Shown: in pieces, positions 17,108-25,541 of the stretch
How positions within the stretch are numbered: position 1 is the stretch's first letter
Layout of the letters: the number at the start of each line of letters is the position of its first letter
Assembly (NCBI RefSeq): GCF_024347375.1
Contig: NZ_AP025471.1
Coordinates: 1,240,001 to 1,304,000, forward strand
From: Vibrio coralliirubri
GTDB taxonomy: Bacteria; Pseudomonadota; Gammaproteobacteria; Enterobacterales; Vibrionaceae
Direction: 5' to 3'
DNA: 64,000 nucleotides
Made by a program: the position numbers and the translations under genes
The notes under the pieces: generated by a model
Told to the model about the DNA's origin: nothing
Databases searched by the model: none
Seen by the model: only the letters and a program-made list of their open reading frames with translations

Positions 17108-18463
17108 CTAGATAACTTGTCGCTTCTGTTCGTACATTTTTTCATCAGCGGCTTTTAAGAGCGCATCGACATCATTGTAGTTGTTATTTTGAATAACCCA
17201 ACCCACACTGATTCTGAGATAAATAGAGTGCGCCTCGTACACAACTGGTGCCGAGCATATCGCCTTTCGTAGTTTAGTCACGATCGACGATACGTGTTGA
17301 TCATCGATGATGCGTGGCAACAAGACCAAGAACTCATCACCGCCTATCCTTGCGACGATATCTGAAACACGCAGCTCACTTCTGATGCGGTTAGCACACT
17401 CGATCAATACCTGATCGCCTGCCGCGTGACCATAAGTGTCGTTGATTGCTTTAAACCCATCGAGGTCGATATTTACAACGGCAAAGGTTCTCGCTCTCTG
17501 TTTTTGAGTGGTTTTGAAGGCCTGCTTGAGGCTATACATGAAGTATCGACGATTCGGTAACATCGTTAGCTCATCATGCATAGAGCGGCTATCTGCAATC
17601 CGGTACAGGCGATAAATAGTAAAGAAGGCAAACGCCAGCACTAATATTATGGAGTAGCCCACCAGCCTTACCGCTTGGATTCGATACCAAGGCTCATCCA
17701 TCAATACATGTTCGTTACCGGAGAGAGCAAGGTACCACCCCCCGTATGGGAAACTCACCTGTTCAGTGGCAAACGCATTATCGAACACATCCTGAGTACC
17801 ATAAAAGACAGCGCCATCTTTACCTGAACTGTTTGCACCACGAATTGCTAATTCATACTTGTTCTCTATCTTGCCGATGCCAACATCTTCAAACAGCTCA
17901 TCTAAACCGATAACAGCACTGGAGACACCCCAGTAATCTTGATTGAAAGGCGGGTCTCGGAAGATCGGAGTGCGCGTAATGAGGGCTTGCCCACCTTGGA
18001 ACAACTCAAAGGGACCAGCAATAAAGGTGTTGCCAAGATTACGGGCTATCTCAACAGACTCCCATTGATTTGGGTGATCACGATAATTAATACCGAGAAT
18101 CTGCTCATTACCTTCCAGCGGGTAAACAAAGTTTAGAATGTCGTCTTTGGCGAGTCCGATAAGTCGAATATGGAAGCCATCTTGAATGATATTCTCAGCA
18201 ATCTTGTCCCAATTTTTCACCTCACCATCGGGGTTGATGGTCACTAAGGTCGAGAAGTTATTGAGGATATACATATCTGACACGATCGCGGCTTCAATCC
18301 GAGAACGAATAATGGATAGTTGCTTTTTTGCCTCTGAATACGATTCGTTTTTAAGAAAAGTTAATTGCTTGGCATGGAAGAACTCAATTGCGCTTACTAT
18401 CGCAAGGAAAAAAAGAAAAGCTACTACTCTGGCAGACCACTGCTTGCTAGAACCACTTGGCAT
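17108..18463 (-). CDS. Membrane sensor diguanylate cyclase (CHASE-GGDEF)
   Basis: 451 residues. Membrane helices at about 9-28 and 268-288 bracket a periplasmic CHASE-like domain (LNFVYPLEGNEQILGINYRD, then AGPFELFQGGQALITRTPIF). The cytoplasmic GGDEF domain shows LPNRRYFMYSL, NIDLDGFKAINDTYGHAAGD and IVARIGGDEFLVLLPR. The inhibitory I-site RVSD is present five residues before GGDEF, so product feedback is likely. It makes c-di-GMP in response to an unknown extracellular ligand. It is monocistronic. Confidence 0.88.
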   Translation of the reverse strand: MPSGSSKQWSARVVAFLFFLAIVSAIEFFHAKQLTFLKNESYSEAKKQLSIIRSRIEAAIVSDMYILNNFSTLVTINPDGEVKNWDKIAENIIQDGFHIRLIGLAKDDILNFVYPLEGNEQILGINYRDHPNQWESVEIARNLGNTFIAGPFELFQGGQALITRTPIFRDPPFNQDYWGVSSAVIGLDELFEDVGIGKIENKYELAIRGANSSGKDGAVFYGTQDVFDNAFATEQVSFPYGGWYLALSGNEHVLMDEPWYRIQAVRLVGYSIILVLAFAFFTIYRLYRIADSRSMHDELTMLPNRRYFMYSLKQAFKTTQKQRARTFAVVNIDLDGFKAINDTYGHAAGDQVLIECANRIRSELRVSDIVARIGGDEFLVLLPRIIDDQHVSSIVTKLRKAICSAPVVYEAHSIYLRISVGWVIQNNNYNDVDALLKAADEKMYEQKRQVI

Positions 18464-18746
18464 TTACGAACCTCTAACACTATTGTTCTATATACTGCCT
18501 TATAACGGCTCATTTCTGGCTTATTGCTCCAGTATGCCGCTAAGTCATTAAAAATCCATACTAACGTCGACTATCTATCAAATATTGAGTGATCCATCAC
18601 TTCAAAATTCTTTACTAAACGAATGGTTTAATCAAAAAGGGTTAGTGAACCTTATAAAGCTTACATTGTATTGACTCAATGCTTACATTAAAGGATTCAT
18701 CAATGTTATTTTACATAGACTAATAATCAGCTTGGTATCTCACGAC

Positions 18747-19895
18747 ATGAAGTTAAAAACTATCACACTGTGTACATTGCTATCAGCCTCGGTTGCCGTT
18801 GCCGTTCACGCACAAGAAAACGTTCAAGCGCCAACCGCAGCGAGCGTTCAATCCCAAGCAGATTCGCTCAATTCTCAAGAACAATCTTTCAAGCAATCTG
18901 CTGACCTCATTCGCACCACCTACGAAAGCCAACTTTACACTCTGCCTGCATTCAAAGAAGGTCACTACGGGCTGCGCATGTATCGCCAAACATTAGACGA
19001 TAAGTATTCGGCTGCGGTGTGGAGCGACATGGCACGAGTGGCAAGCAAGCTCAGTACCCTGTCGAATGACGTTCAAACGATGGAGCAAATCGTACTCTAC
19101 TCAGAGAAGCGAGTTGCATCTTATATTGGTGATAACGATGAGCGCAGTGTTCGACGCTACAACATCACCAAGCACATGCCTGAATACCTTTACCTTGGTG
19201 TTGACCTTCTAGGCTCGATGGCTCGTGCTAATGAATACGGTTTAGAACACAAGAACGATGCTAAGCTGCGCGAAATCATTCGTCGCTATGACTTCTCACG
19301 ATACGTGACCAATGAAGACATGGTGAAAGCGTGGGCCGCTCAATTAGCGAATCAGGTTTACTGGTTGCGCCAACTGGGTGAGCAGGATGTCGTTGATGAG
19401 TTCGTAGATACCTTCAAAAAAGCATACCCAGACGATAAAGACAGAAAGCTTTCAAGCCAGCAATACGGCAATAAGATCTATGGTATGACGCATGTGATCT
19501 TTGGCGACTCCGAGTACTATCAGCATCAAGTCAGCGAACAAGATCATCAATGGATCTACGATTACTTCAGAGAAAACATCGATACGATTTTGCTTCGTGC
19601 AAAAGAAGATGTGATTGCTGAGGTTGGATTAACTTTCTTATTGGCAGGTTTAGAAGATGACCCAGTTGTAGAGAAAACTCGACTCGCGATTCAAGCTTCA
19701 ATCGATGAGAAACAAGGCATGATCCCTTCAATTACCGGCGATTTTGACCTTGAGTACGGTGAACACCGCAACGTGCTAGCAATCATGCTACTCGATTGGC
19801 AACAAGTGAATGAAGCGCCGACTTATGAAGGCAACCCTAAGGTGTTTACTAACATCCCTTACGGACTCATTAAAAGCCAGCCGCAGAAGAACTAG
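18747..19895 (+). CDS. Exported DUF3541-family protein
   Basis: 382 residues from ATG 18747. A signal peptide is clear (MKLKTITLCTLLSASVAVAV, cleavage near HAQ). The mature protein is helical and acidic, with no enzyme motif I can name; DUF3541 proteins are common in Vibrio and uncharacterised. Probably periplasmic. The gene is monocistronic. Its downstream terminator has been split by an insertion sequence. Confidence 0.7.
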   Translation: MKLKTITLCTLLSASVAVAVHAQENVQAPTAASVQSQADSLNSQEQSFKQSADLIRTTYESQLYTLPAFKEGHYGLRMYRQTLDDKYSAAVWSDMARVASKLSTLSNDVQTMEQIVLYSEKRVASYIGDNDERSVRRYNITKHMPEYLYLGVDLLGSMARANEYGLEHKNDAKLREIIRRYDFSRYVTNEDMVKAWAAQLANQVYWLRQLGEQDVVDEFVDTFKKAYPDDKDRKLSSQQYGNKIYGMTHVIFGDSEYYQHQVSEQDHQWIYDYFRENIDTILLRAKEDVIAEVGLTFLLAGLEDDPVVEKTRLAIQASIDEKQGMIPSITGDFDLEYGEHRNVLAIMLLDWQQVNEAPTYEGNPKVFTNIPYGLIKSQPQKN

Positions 19896-19967
19896 CAACA
19901 TACCTAGGCTGGTCTTAGATACTTAGGTTAGTCTAAGAACCCAAAAAGCCGCATGCCTTTCTGAACT

Positions 19968-20007
19968 GACCCCCAATAGTTGGACACCAATTATTGGGGG
20001 TCTTTTT
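19968..20007 (+). terminator. Terminator-like hairpin at the left end of the IS
   Basis: An 11-bp perfect inverted repeat (GACCCCCAATA / TATTGGGGGTC, 13-base loop) is followed by TTTTT and then directly by the OrfA ATG. It would stop read-through from outside and also sequesters the only G-rich ribosome-site candidate. Confidence 0.75.
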
Positions 20008-20517
20008 ATGTCCAAATATAGCCGAGAGCTAAAATGTATCATTGCTAAGCAATACTTAGATGGCACGTCATCTCTCTACTTAGCAAAACAATATTCAATT
20101 TCTTCAAGGCAGATACGGTATTGGGCTCAAGTCTTTGCCATCCATGGTACTGATTCATTTTTACCAACTAATCATGCCGCGACTGCTCAAACAAAACGAA
20201 AAGCATTGAATTTAATGTGGACGAATGAATGGTCTCTCACGCACACTAGCGCTGTATTAAACCTCTCATCCCCTGGAATACTCTCTGTCTGGCTTAAACG
20301 ATTTAATGAGCTCGGTATCAAGGGGCTCGAAATGCGCCAGAAAGGAAGACCCTCAATGAAACAGCAACCTCAACGTACCACTAAGCCTGATAATGAAATG
20401 ACACTTGAGGAGCTAAAAGAGGAGTTGGTCTACTTACGAACCGAGAATGCCGTTCTAAAAAAGTTGGAAGAGTTGGAGCAGAAAAAAAACCGTCGAACAA
20501 AGAAAAAGCGGTCATAG
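20008..20517 (+). CDS. IS150-type transposase OrfA (helix-turn-helix subunit), copy 1
   Basis: 169 residues with two helix-turn-helix blocks (SSLYLAKQYSISSRQIRYWA and LTHTSAVLNLSSPGILSVWL), a GRPSM linker, and a C-terminal leucine-zipper-like helix (TLEELKEELVYLRTENAVLK). It binds the IS ends. At 20484-20490 the sequence reads A AAA AAC in frame, a -1 slippage heptamer leading into the OrfB frame. The ATG follows the left-end hairpin directly. Confidence 0.93.
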   Translation: MSKYSRELKCIIAKQYLDGTSSLYLAKQYSISSRQIRYWAQVFAIHGTDSFLPTNHAATAQTKRKALNLMWTNEWSLTHTSAVLNLSSPGILSVWLKRFNELGIKGLEMRQKGRPSMKQQPQRTTKPDNEMTLEELKEELVYLRTENAVLKKLEELEQKKNRRTKKKRS

Positions 20518-20570
20518 CTCTAACTCTTAAAGGCAAGTACCCATTAAAGCACTTACTGCACACTCTACAG

Positions 20571-21356
20571 TTGGCAAAAAGTGTCTTTTATTATCAGGCT
20601 CAAACGAGCAAGCGCCAAAATAGCTACGAACGTGAGCTGCGGTTGATAAAGTCAATTTATCATGAACATAAGGGGCGATACGGCTACCGCCGTATTCACT
20701 TGGAACTAAAGAATCAGGGGTTCGTGCTTAATCACAAAACGGTTCAAAGGCTTATGGCTCAGCTCAACCTTAAATCGACGGTCAGGATTAAAAAGTATCG
20801 TTCATACCGAGGAGAGTCAGGAAAAGCTGCTCCCAACGTTCTTGAAAGAGATTTTAGTGCGACTCAACCCGATGAAAAGTGGGTAACTGATGTCACGGAG
20901 TTCAAAGTCAAAGAGCAGAAAGTATACTTATCTCCCGTTGTCGACTTGTTTACTCAGGAGGTGGTTGCTTATAGAGTGGCCAAAAATGCCTGCTTGCCGC
21001 TTGTCACAGATATGCTGACGGAAGCTATATCAACGCTTAAACCCAACTCAAAGCCAATTATACATAGCGATCAAGGTTGGCAATATCGCCATCGACAGTA
21101 TCAGAAAAAGGTAGCGGAGAGTGGGTTAACGCAAAGCATGTCGAGAAAAGGTAACTGCTTGGATAATGCTGTTGCTGAAAACTTTTTTGCTTTACTCAAA
21201 ACCGAGATGTATCACAACCAAAGCTTTGAAGATGCAGATGCTCTGATAGAGCAGATTAAAGAATACATCGAGTACTACAATACCAAACGTATAAAAGTGA
21301 AACTAAAAGGCCTGACTCCGATAGAATATCGAACTCAGGCCTTGAAAGCCGCTTAA
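20571..21356 (+). CDS. IS150-type transposase OrfB (DDE catalytic part), copy 1
   Basis: 261 residues counted from the TTG at 20571, but the same frame is open back through the slippery site at 20484-20490. The real product is probably an OrfAB fusion made by -1 frameshifting. It carries the HTH_21 block (HKGRYGYRRIHLEL) and an rve integrase core: WVTDVTEFK (first D), IIHSDQGWQY (second D) and NCLDNAVAENFFALLKTE (E). All three catalytic acids are present. It cuts and joins the IS ends. Confidence 0.93.
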   Translation: MAKSVFYYQAQTSKRQNSYERELRLIKSIYHEHKGRYGYRRIHLELKNQGFVLNHKTVQRLMAQLNLKSTVRIKKYRSYRGESGKAAPNVLERDFSATQPDEKWVTDVTEFKVKEQKVYLSPVVDLFTQEVVAYRVAKNACLPLVTDMLTEAISTLKPNSKPIIHSDQGWQYRHRQYQKKVAESGLTQSMSRKGNCLDNAVAENFFALLKTEMYHNQSFEDADALIEQIKEYIEYYNTKRIKVKLKGLTPIEYRTQALKAA

Positions 21357-21451
21357 CAGAAATGTCCAACTTTACGGGGTCACTTCATTCAAGGCCTGCG
21401 GCTTTTTTAATTCTAACGACACCATCACTTCGTTCTGGCGTAGGTTTGAGT

Positions 21452-22063
21452 TCAGAGGCAGACTTTGTTCATCACTATCGTAAAATCCCCTTCTGCGTAA
21501 CCTTCTATTAAAGAAACATCCTCACAAAGCGTTTTACAGAAGCGATACACGCCCTGAGGGTGATAACTCATCAAGGTATTACGTGAAGGATATTGGCTTG
21601 AGTTGAGAAGATTAAAAATCACCGTCTGATTCGCCAATTCATACATGCGAGTAATCATGTTTGTCAGATAATCAGAATCACGAGAGATATAGTTCAGTGA
21701 ACCACTCGCGATGACAATGTCGTGCGCCTCAAGGTTCATCTTGCTCATATCACCCGCCAAAAACTGACAACGACCTTCTGTGTAGTTTTGCTTCGCCTTC
21801 TTAAGAAAGCCTGCGTGTTGGTCAACGCCGGTATAAGATTGAATACGATAGATGCTGTCGAGCAGTTCAAATAGCTCGCCATAGCCACAACCCAAATCTA
21901 AAACACTCTTCTTTTCGAAGTCCGCCGCACGAGCGATCACTTCAAAGCGACATAATTGGCTCTCTTCGCTAGTCCAACCTAAAGCTTTAGCCTTGTCGCC
22001 ATTCGAGCGGTTAGTTTGTTTTCGATGATAGCGATACACCTTCCAACGATCGAGCCAGTGCAT
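21452..22063 (-). CDS. Class I SAM-dependent methyltransferase
   Basis: 203 residues. Motif I is VLDLGCGYGELFELL, followed by YTGVDQHAGFLKKA (acidic end of strand 2) and the motif IV-like HDIVIASGSLNYI. The substrate cannot be told from sequence. The gene is 45 bp upstream of a small membrane-protein gene on the same strand, so they may share a transcript. Its downstream terminator is the one split by the IS. Confidence 0.8.
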   Translation of the reverse strand: MHWLDRWKVYRYHRKQTNRSNGDKAKALGWTSEESQLCRFEVIARAADFEKKSVLDLGCGYGELFELLDSIYRIQSYTGVDQHAGFLKKAKQNYTEGRCQFLAGDMSKMNLEAHDIVIASGSLNYISRDSDYLTNMITRMYELANQTVIFNLLNSSQYPSRNTLMSYHPQGVYRFCKTLCEDVSLIEGYAEGDFTIVMNKVCL

Positions 22064-22108
22064 TCAAATCAGCCCTACTTCAATGAACATCAGCACACCT
22101 TGATAAGA

Positions 22109-22378
22109 TTAAGCTTTAGAACTTGAAGAAAAGAGCCCACCGATTTTATAACCGATCGCATAGCAAACCACGGCGACAGTGACAAACACCAATGCCGAGA
22201 AGAAATACGCTACAGACGCTGCGACACCAGCCCCCCACACGACGCTGAACACCAAACCGAGATAAGCCTCTTTTGGCCACTGGTAGATAGGAAACTGAGC
22301 GCCGCCGGCAATTAGGTAAACCATCGCAAACAAGCCAATGAAGGTAACAATAAGACCGATGAGAACGCGAATGTTCAT
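22109..22378 (-). CDS. Small inner-membrane protein of unknown function
   Basis: 89 residues with three hydrophobic stretches (about 4-25, 39-60, 62-82) and a short Ser-rich cytoplasmic end (FSSSSKA). No family is recognised. The ATG is preceded by GGGTCTCTCC, a weak ribosome site. It lies upstream of the methyltransferase gene on the same strand and is likely co-transcribed with it. Confidence 0.65.
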   Translation of the reverse strand: MNIRVLIGLIVTFIGLFAMVYLIAGGAQFPIYQWPKEAYLGLVFSVVWGAGVAASVAYFFSALVFVTVAVVCYAIGYKIGGLFSSSSKA

Positions 22379-22596
22379 GGAGAGACCCTTGATTAATTTA
22401 GCTTGGTTGCCATTGTTCCTAGTCGAAAGCGGATATTCTTAATCGAAGCCGAATGTTATTAATCGCAACCTGATGATATTCAAGTATATCGGATAAAAGG
22501 AACTGGCTCTATTACTCTTCCGAGTGAGCTTTTACTCACTATAGACAAATCACAGTCGACGGCCAAAACCTGATTTCGCCTGATTAACAGGCACAA

Positions 22597-22647
22597 AAAA
22601 GCGGACACCCTCCTTACGTTAACTCCGTAAGCAAGATATCCGCTTTT
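22597..22647 (-). terminator. Terminator of the nucleoside transporter gene
   Basis: On the minus strand AAGCGGA pairs with TCCGCTT, enclosing an inner CTTACG/CGTAAG stem, then six T. It lies about 30 bp after the stop. Confidence 0.75.
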
Positions 22648-22678
22648 ACTCAATTTAGGCGCTTTAACTGAATCTAGC

Positions 22679-23887
22679 TTAAAGCAGGATGAAAATACCC
22701 GCTAAGCATGCACTCATTAGGTTTGCTAGCGTACCAGCAGCTACCGCTTTCAAACCTAAGTTTGCCACTTCAGCACGGCGCTCTGGTGCCATAACACCGA
22801 TTGAACCTAACTGAATCGCGATAGAACCAATGTTAGCAAAGCCACATAGAGCAAAAGTCACGATTACTTGGCTGTGTTCAGAAAGTAGCGCTTTGTTCTC
22901 AACGAAGTCGATGAAAGCAACAAACTCGTTCATAACGATCTTCTGACCGATGTAAGAGCCTGCCATCAATACTTCATCACTCGGGATACCGATCAGCCAT
23001 GCAAGTGGCGAGAACAGGTAACCGAAGATAGCTTGCAACGTAATGCCCGCAAAACCAAACGTTTCACCTAGGCTTTCTAGGCCAGTGTTGACCATCGCAA
23101 TCACACTCACGAAGGCAACCAACATAGTACCAACCGCTACCGCAACCTTCATACCGTTCATCGCACCGCTTGCCAATGCATCAATCACGTTGCTTTGGTC
23201 AGCTTTATCTAGTTCGATATGGTCGTAATCACTTGGTGTGCTGCGCTCAGGAACGATGATCTTCGCCATTAACAGGCTGCCCGGAGCCGCCATAAAGCTT
23301 GCAGCGATAAGGTATTTAAGCTCAACACCAAGGCCAGCATAACCACCAAGTACACTACCCGCTACCGACGCCATACCACCTGCCATTACAGCAAACAGTT
23401 CCGAACGAGTCATAGACTTTAAAAAGGGACGAATAAGAAGAGGAGACTCACCCTGAGAAAGGAAGATATTACCTGTAGCAACCAGAGATTCAGCTTTACT
23501 TGTACCTAGCAGTTTTTGCACCGCTCCGCCCAAGATTTGAATCACTTTTTGCATGACGCCTAAGTAATAAAGCGCAGAAATCAAAGCACTGAAGAAGATA
23601 ATGATTGGAAGCACGCGAACCGCGAAAATGAAGCCTTCAGTAGCAAGGTCACCGAAAAGGAATGCGATACCAACGTCTGCAAAACCAAGCAGGCTAGAAA
23701 CACCATTACTTAGGCTTGTTAGCGCCAATTGTCCCCATGGGAAATACAATACTAAGGCTGCAAAACCGATTTGAAGTAATAGTGCACGAGAGACCGTTTT
23801 CCAGTTAATTGAAGAACGACTTTCAGATAACAGGTACGCGCAAGCAATCAGTGCAAGAACACCGACAAAACCAAATAGAATATTCAT
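22679..23887 (-). CDS. nupC: Concentrative nucleoside transporter (NupC family)
   Basis: 402 residues with about nine membrane helices. CNT signatures are present: RVLPIIIFFSALISALYYLG, IFLSQGESPLLIRP, MTRSELFAVMAGGMASVAGS and a downstream LCGFANIGSIAIQLG. It imports nucleosides with a cation. No nucleoside-degrading enzyme lies next to it. Upstream (minus strand) are a structured leader and a PurR-like operator at 24179-24194, so repression by purines is likely. Confidence 0.9.
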   Translation of the reverse strand: MNILFGFVGVLALIACAYLLSESRSSINWKTVSRALLLQIGFAALVLYFPWGQLALTSLSNGVSSLLGFADVGIAFLFGDLATEGFIFAVRVLPIIIFFSALISALYYLGVMQKVIQILGGAVQKLLGTSKAESLVATGNIFLSQGESPLLIRPFLKSMTRSELFAVMAGGMASVAGSVLGGYAGLGVELKYLIAASFMAAPGSLLMAKIIVPERSTPSDYDHIELDKADQSNVIDALASGAMNGMKVAVAVGTMLVAFVSVIAMVNTGLESLGETFGFAGITLQAIFGYLFSPLAWLIGIPSDEVLMAGSYIGQKIVMNEFVAFIDFVENKALLSEHSQVIVTFALCGFANIGSIAIQLGSIGVMAPERRAEVANLGLKAVAAGTLANLMSACLAGIFILL

Positions 23888-24110
23888 AATGTGTCCTAGT
23901 AATCCTTAAAGAGTGAACATGAGCCAAGCAAATGACATCAAAGGAACAGGACAAAGAACCGCAAGCAAAACGCTACGCGATGAAGGAGCTAACAGGGTTA
24001 GCGAATGTAACAACGAGTTGTTCATGTAAAAAATCACCTTATACAAGCAGTGGAACGTAGCTGGTCCGGTCCGTGGGGTCATTCACATATCCATGTGACG
24101 GCTTGTATTG
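23888..24110 (-). promoter_or_regulatory. Structured leader of nupC with a possible 17-codon leader ORF
   Basis: An 8-bp perfect outer stem (ATACAAGC with GCTTGTAT at 24101-24108 and 24041-24048) encloses a TCACAT/ATGTGA hairpin and a GGACC direct repeat. Downstream, AAGGTG precedes an ATG at 24025 that opens a 17-codon frame ending TAG. It matches no riboswitch I can name. Confidence 0.35.
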
Positions 24111-24178
24111 GCTAAGCACCGGCTTAAAACCGGAAGAGAAGTATAAACAGTTAAGTGAGACTTTCATCACATTTTTTA

Positions 24179-24194
24179 ACGCAAACGATCGCGC
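24179..24194. promoter_or_regulatory. PurR-like operator upstream of nupC
   Basis: ACGCAAACGATCGCGC matches the PurR box ACGCAAACGTTTGCGT at 13 of 16 positions, including the whole left half and the central CG. Confidence 0.55.
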
Positions 24195-24491
24195 GGTCAA
24201 GGATTAGCCAAAACGTATTGTTTATCGTCGTTTTCGTGCTTCAAAACTGTAAACAATCTGTAGGGAGTTGAATTTGTAATGTTAAGTCTTTAAGTGTGTG
24301 AGCGTAATCACTCGGTTAATTCTGTGTGATTCTTACTACTTTTCTGTGCTCTGCCTCATTTCCAGAGACTTCAAGATTCATCTTAAGTTTAGATGCGTAT
24401 ATACTTTGTGTGATCTCACCAAATAATTATCTATAAAATACCAATAGAGCTGATTAGATATAACAGCCATCGAGACTAAGAGAGGAAACAC

Positions 24492-24977
24492 GTGAAGAAA
24501 ATGGAAGCTCCGCACGACATGAACAATGGAGCTAGATTCAAAACAAATAGACACGGCTATGTGACAGTAGTTGAATATTATAATACCTATACTGTTATTG
24601 TCGCGTTTGAAAATACCGGAAATATCCGCGCTATTAGTGCGGCGAAATTACGTACAGGTCAACTCACCGATCGTTCTGTTGCGCCTGAATCAATTATGAT
24701 TGGTGAAAAGGTTGAATCGGTTAAACACGGGATATTAACCATTACCCAAGTTGAATCTGAAAATATTGTGGTACTGACCAATGCCAATAACGAAGAAATT
24801 AGAATGTTATTGCCAGCCGTACAGAAAATGAAAGATAAAACTGAAGAAGTCGACAGTGAAAATATTACCTCCCCAAAACCAACCTCTCTTAGCCAACTGA
24901 CTAAAAGAAATAAAAAGACCAAAGACGTTAATAGCATGCTTAAGAAAATGCTTACTGACTACGGTCGATACGATTAA
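24492..24977 (+). CDS. Uncharacterised basic protein with a phage-type beta domain
   Basis: 161 residues. The GTG at 24492 follows GAGAGGA by six bases, supporting it over the ATG at 24501. Residues ~14-60 (GARFKTNRHGYVTVVEYYN, VAFENTGNIRAISAAKLRTG) look like the small beta domain found beside HNH endonucleases and in phage proteins. A looser second copy follows at ~68-112. The C-terminal 45 residues are Lys/Ser/Thr-rich and probably disordered. No function can be assigned. Its base composition is more AT-rich than its neighbours, so acquisition is possible. Confidence 0.6.
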   Translation: MKKMEAPHDMNNGARFKTNRHGYVTVVEYYNTYTVIVAFENTGNIRAISAAKLRTGQLTDRSVAPESIMIGEKVESVKHGILTITQVESENIVVLTNANNEEIRMLLPAVQKMKDKTEEVDSENITSPKPTSLSQLTKRNKKTKDVNSMLKKMLTDYGRYD

Positions 24978-25128
24978 TTCTCTATTTTCTACAATAAAGC
25001 CTCTTTAGATTTATATTCTGATATAAAAATTAATTAAGCCCGCCTTTCTCAATAAAATACGTTGCATATTCGAGTGAAAAGTTAAATTTGATCAAAGTCT
25101 CACTCTGGATCTTTACTACAAATTAACG

Positions 25129-25171
25129 AGATCTCCGTCACAATCTCATTTTAGCTTTGTGATGGAGATCT
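25129..25171. promoter_or_regulatory. 15-bp inverted repeat upstream of the PTS operon
   Basis: AGATCTCCGTCACAA (25129-25143) and TTGTGATGGAGATCT (25157-25171) match 14 of 15 with a 13-base spacer. No T run follows, so it is more likely an operator or leader hairpin than a terminator. It ends 91 bp before the first PTS gene. Confidence 0.6.
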
Positions 25172-25261
25172 TATTGAAATCTGAATATTTCCATTACTAT
25201 GCTCTCACACAATAAGAGAACGAAGTTTCTCAACCCCTAAAATCCAATTGAGACAAATATT

Positions 25262-25531
25262 ATGAAAAAGATTCTTGTAGTTTGCGGTAACGGCCTTGGT
25301 ACTTCTCTAATGATGGAAATGGCAGTAAAAGAAGTCGCTAAAAAAATCGGTTTCGAAGCAGAAGTTGATCACGAAGATCTATCATCTGCAGCATCAAGCA
25401 ATGCGGATATTTGGGTTGCAGCAACAGACGTTGCAAACCAACTAAAAGACGCTGGTAAAGAGAACATCATCAGCCTTAAAAATATTTTTGACAAAGCATC
25501 TATTGAAGAACAACTAAAAACTTTCATGTAA
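25262..25531 (+). CDS. ulaB: Ascorbate-type PTS enzyme IIB
   Basis: 89 residues with the phosphorylated cysteine in the P-loop-like start KILVVCGNGLGTSLMMEM, typical of the SgaB/UlaB family. It accepts phosphate from IIA and passes it to the sugar bound by IIC. The gene is first of a three-gene operon in the order IIB-IIC-IIA, ten bases upstream of the IIC gene. Substrate specificity for ascorbate is a family inference. A 15-bp inverted repeat lies upstream. Confidence 0.82.
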   Translation: MKKILVVCGNGLGTSLMMEMAVKEVAKKIGFEAEVDHEDLSSAASSNADIWVAATDVANQLKDAGKENIISLKNIFDKASIEEQLKTFM

Positions 25532-25541
25532 GGTCAAAATT

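Larger units (their letters stand above)
19962..21387 (+). mobile_element. IS3-family (IS150 group) insertion sequence, copy 1, 1426 bp
   Basis: Ends are imperfect inverted repeats: TGAACTGACCCC at the left and TGAAGTGACCCC read inward at the right, both continuing to AGTTGGACA. Flanks carry a TTC target duplication (19959-19961 and 21388-21390). Two overlapping-phase ORFs encode the transposase, joined by a probable -1 frameshift. Copy 2 (44099-45524) has the same length and identical protein sequences in opposite orientation. Intact, so probably recently active. Confidence 0.95.
19943..21408. terminator. Intrinsic terminator split in its loop by IS150-type copy 1
   Basis: Left arm AAAAAGCCGCATGCC (19943-19957) and right arm GGCCTGCGGC plus T run (from 21393) pair 14 of 15 bases once the insertion and one TTC copy are removed. 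The restored loop is TTTCAA. It would have ended the DUF3541 gene (+) and the methyltransferase gene (-). Confidence 0.85.

Noticed and set aside
19962..21387. Two-base or no target duplication for the IS with TGACCCC as its outer end
   Set aside because: Extending the ends to TGAA(C/G)TGACCCC gives matched 3-bp duplications at both copies, so this boundary is better.
24041..24108. Known purine, SAM or preQ1 riboswitch in front of nupC
   Set aside because: Core conserved bases of those classes are not seen; only an unassigned stem was kept.
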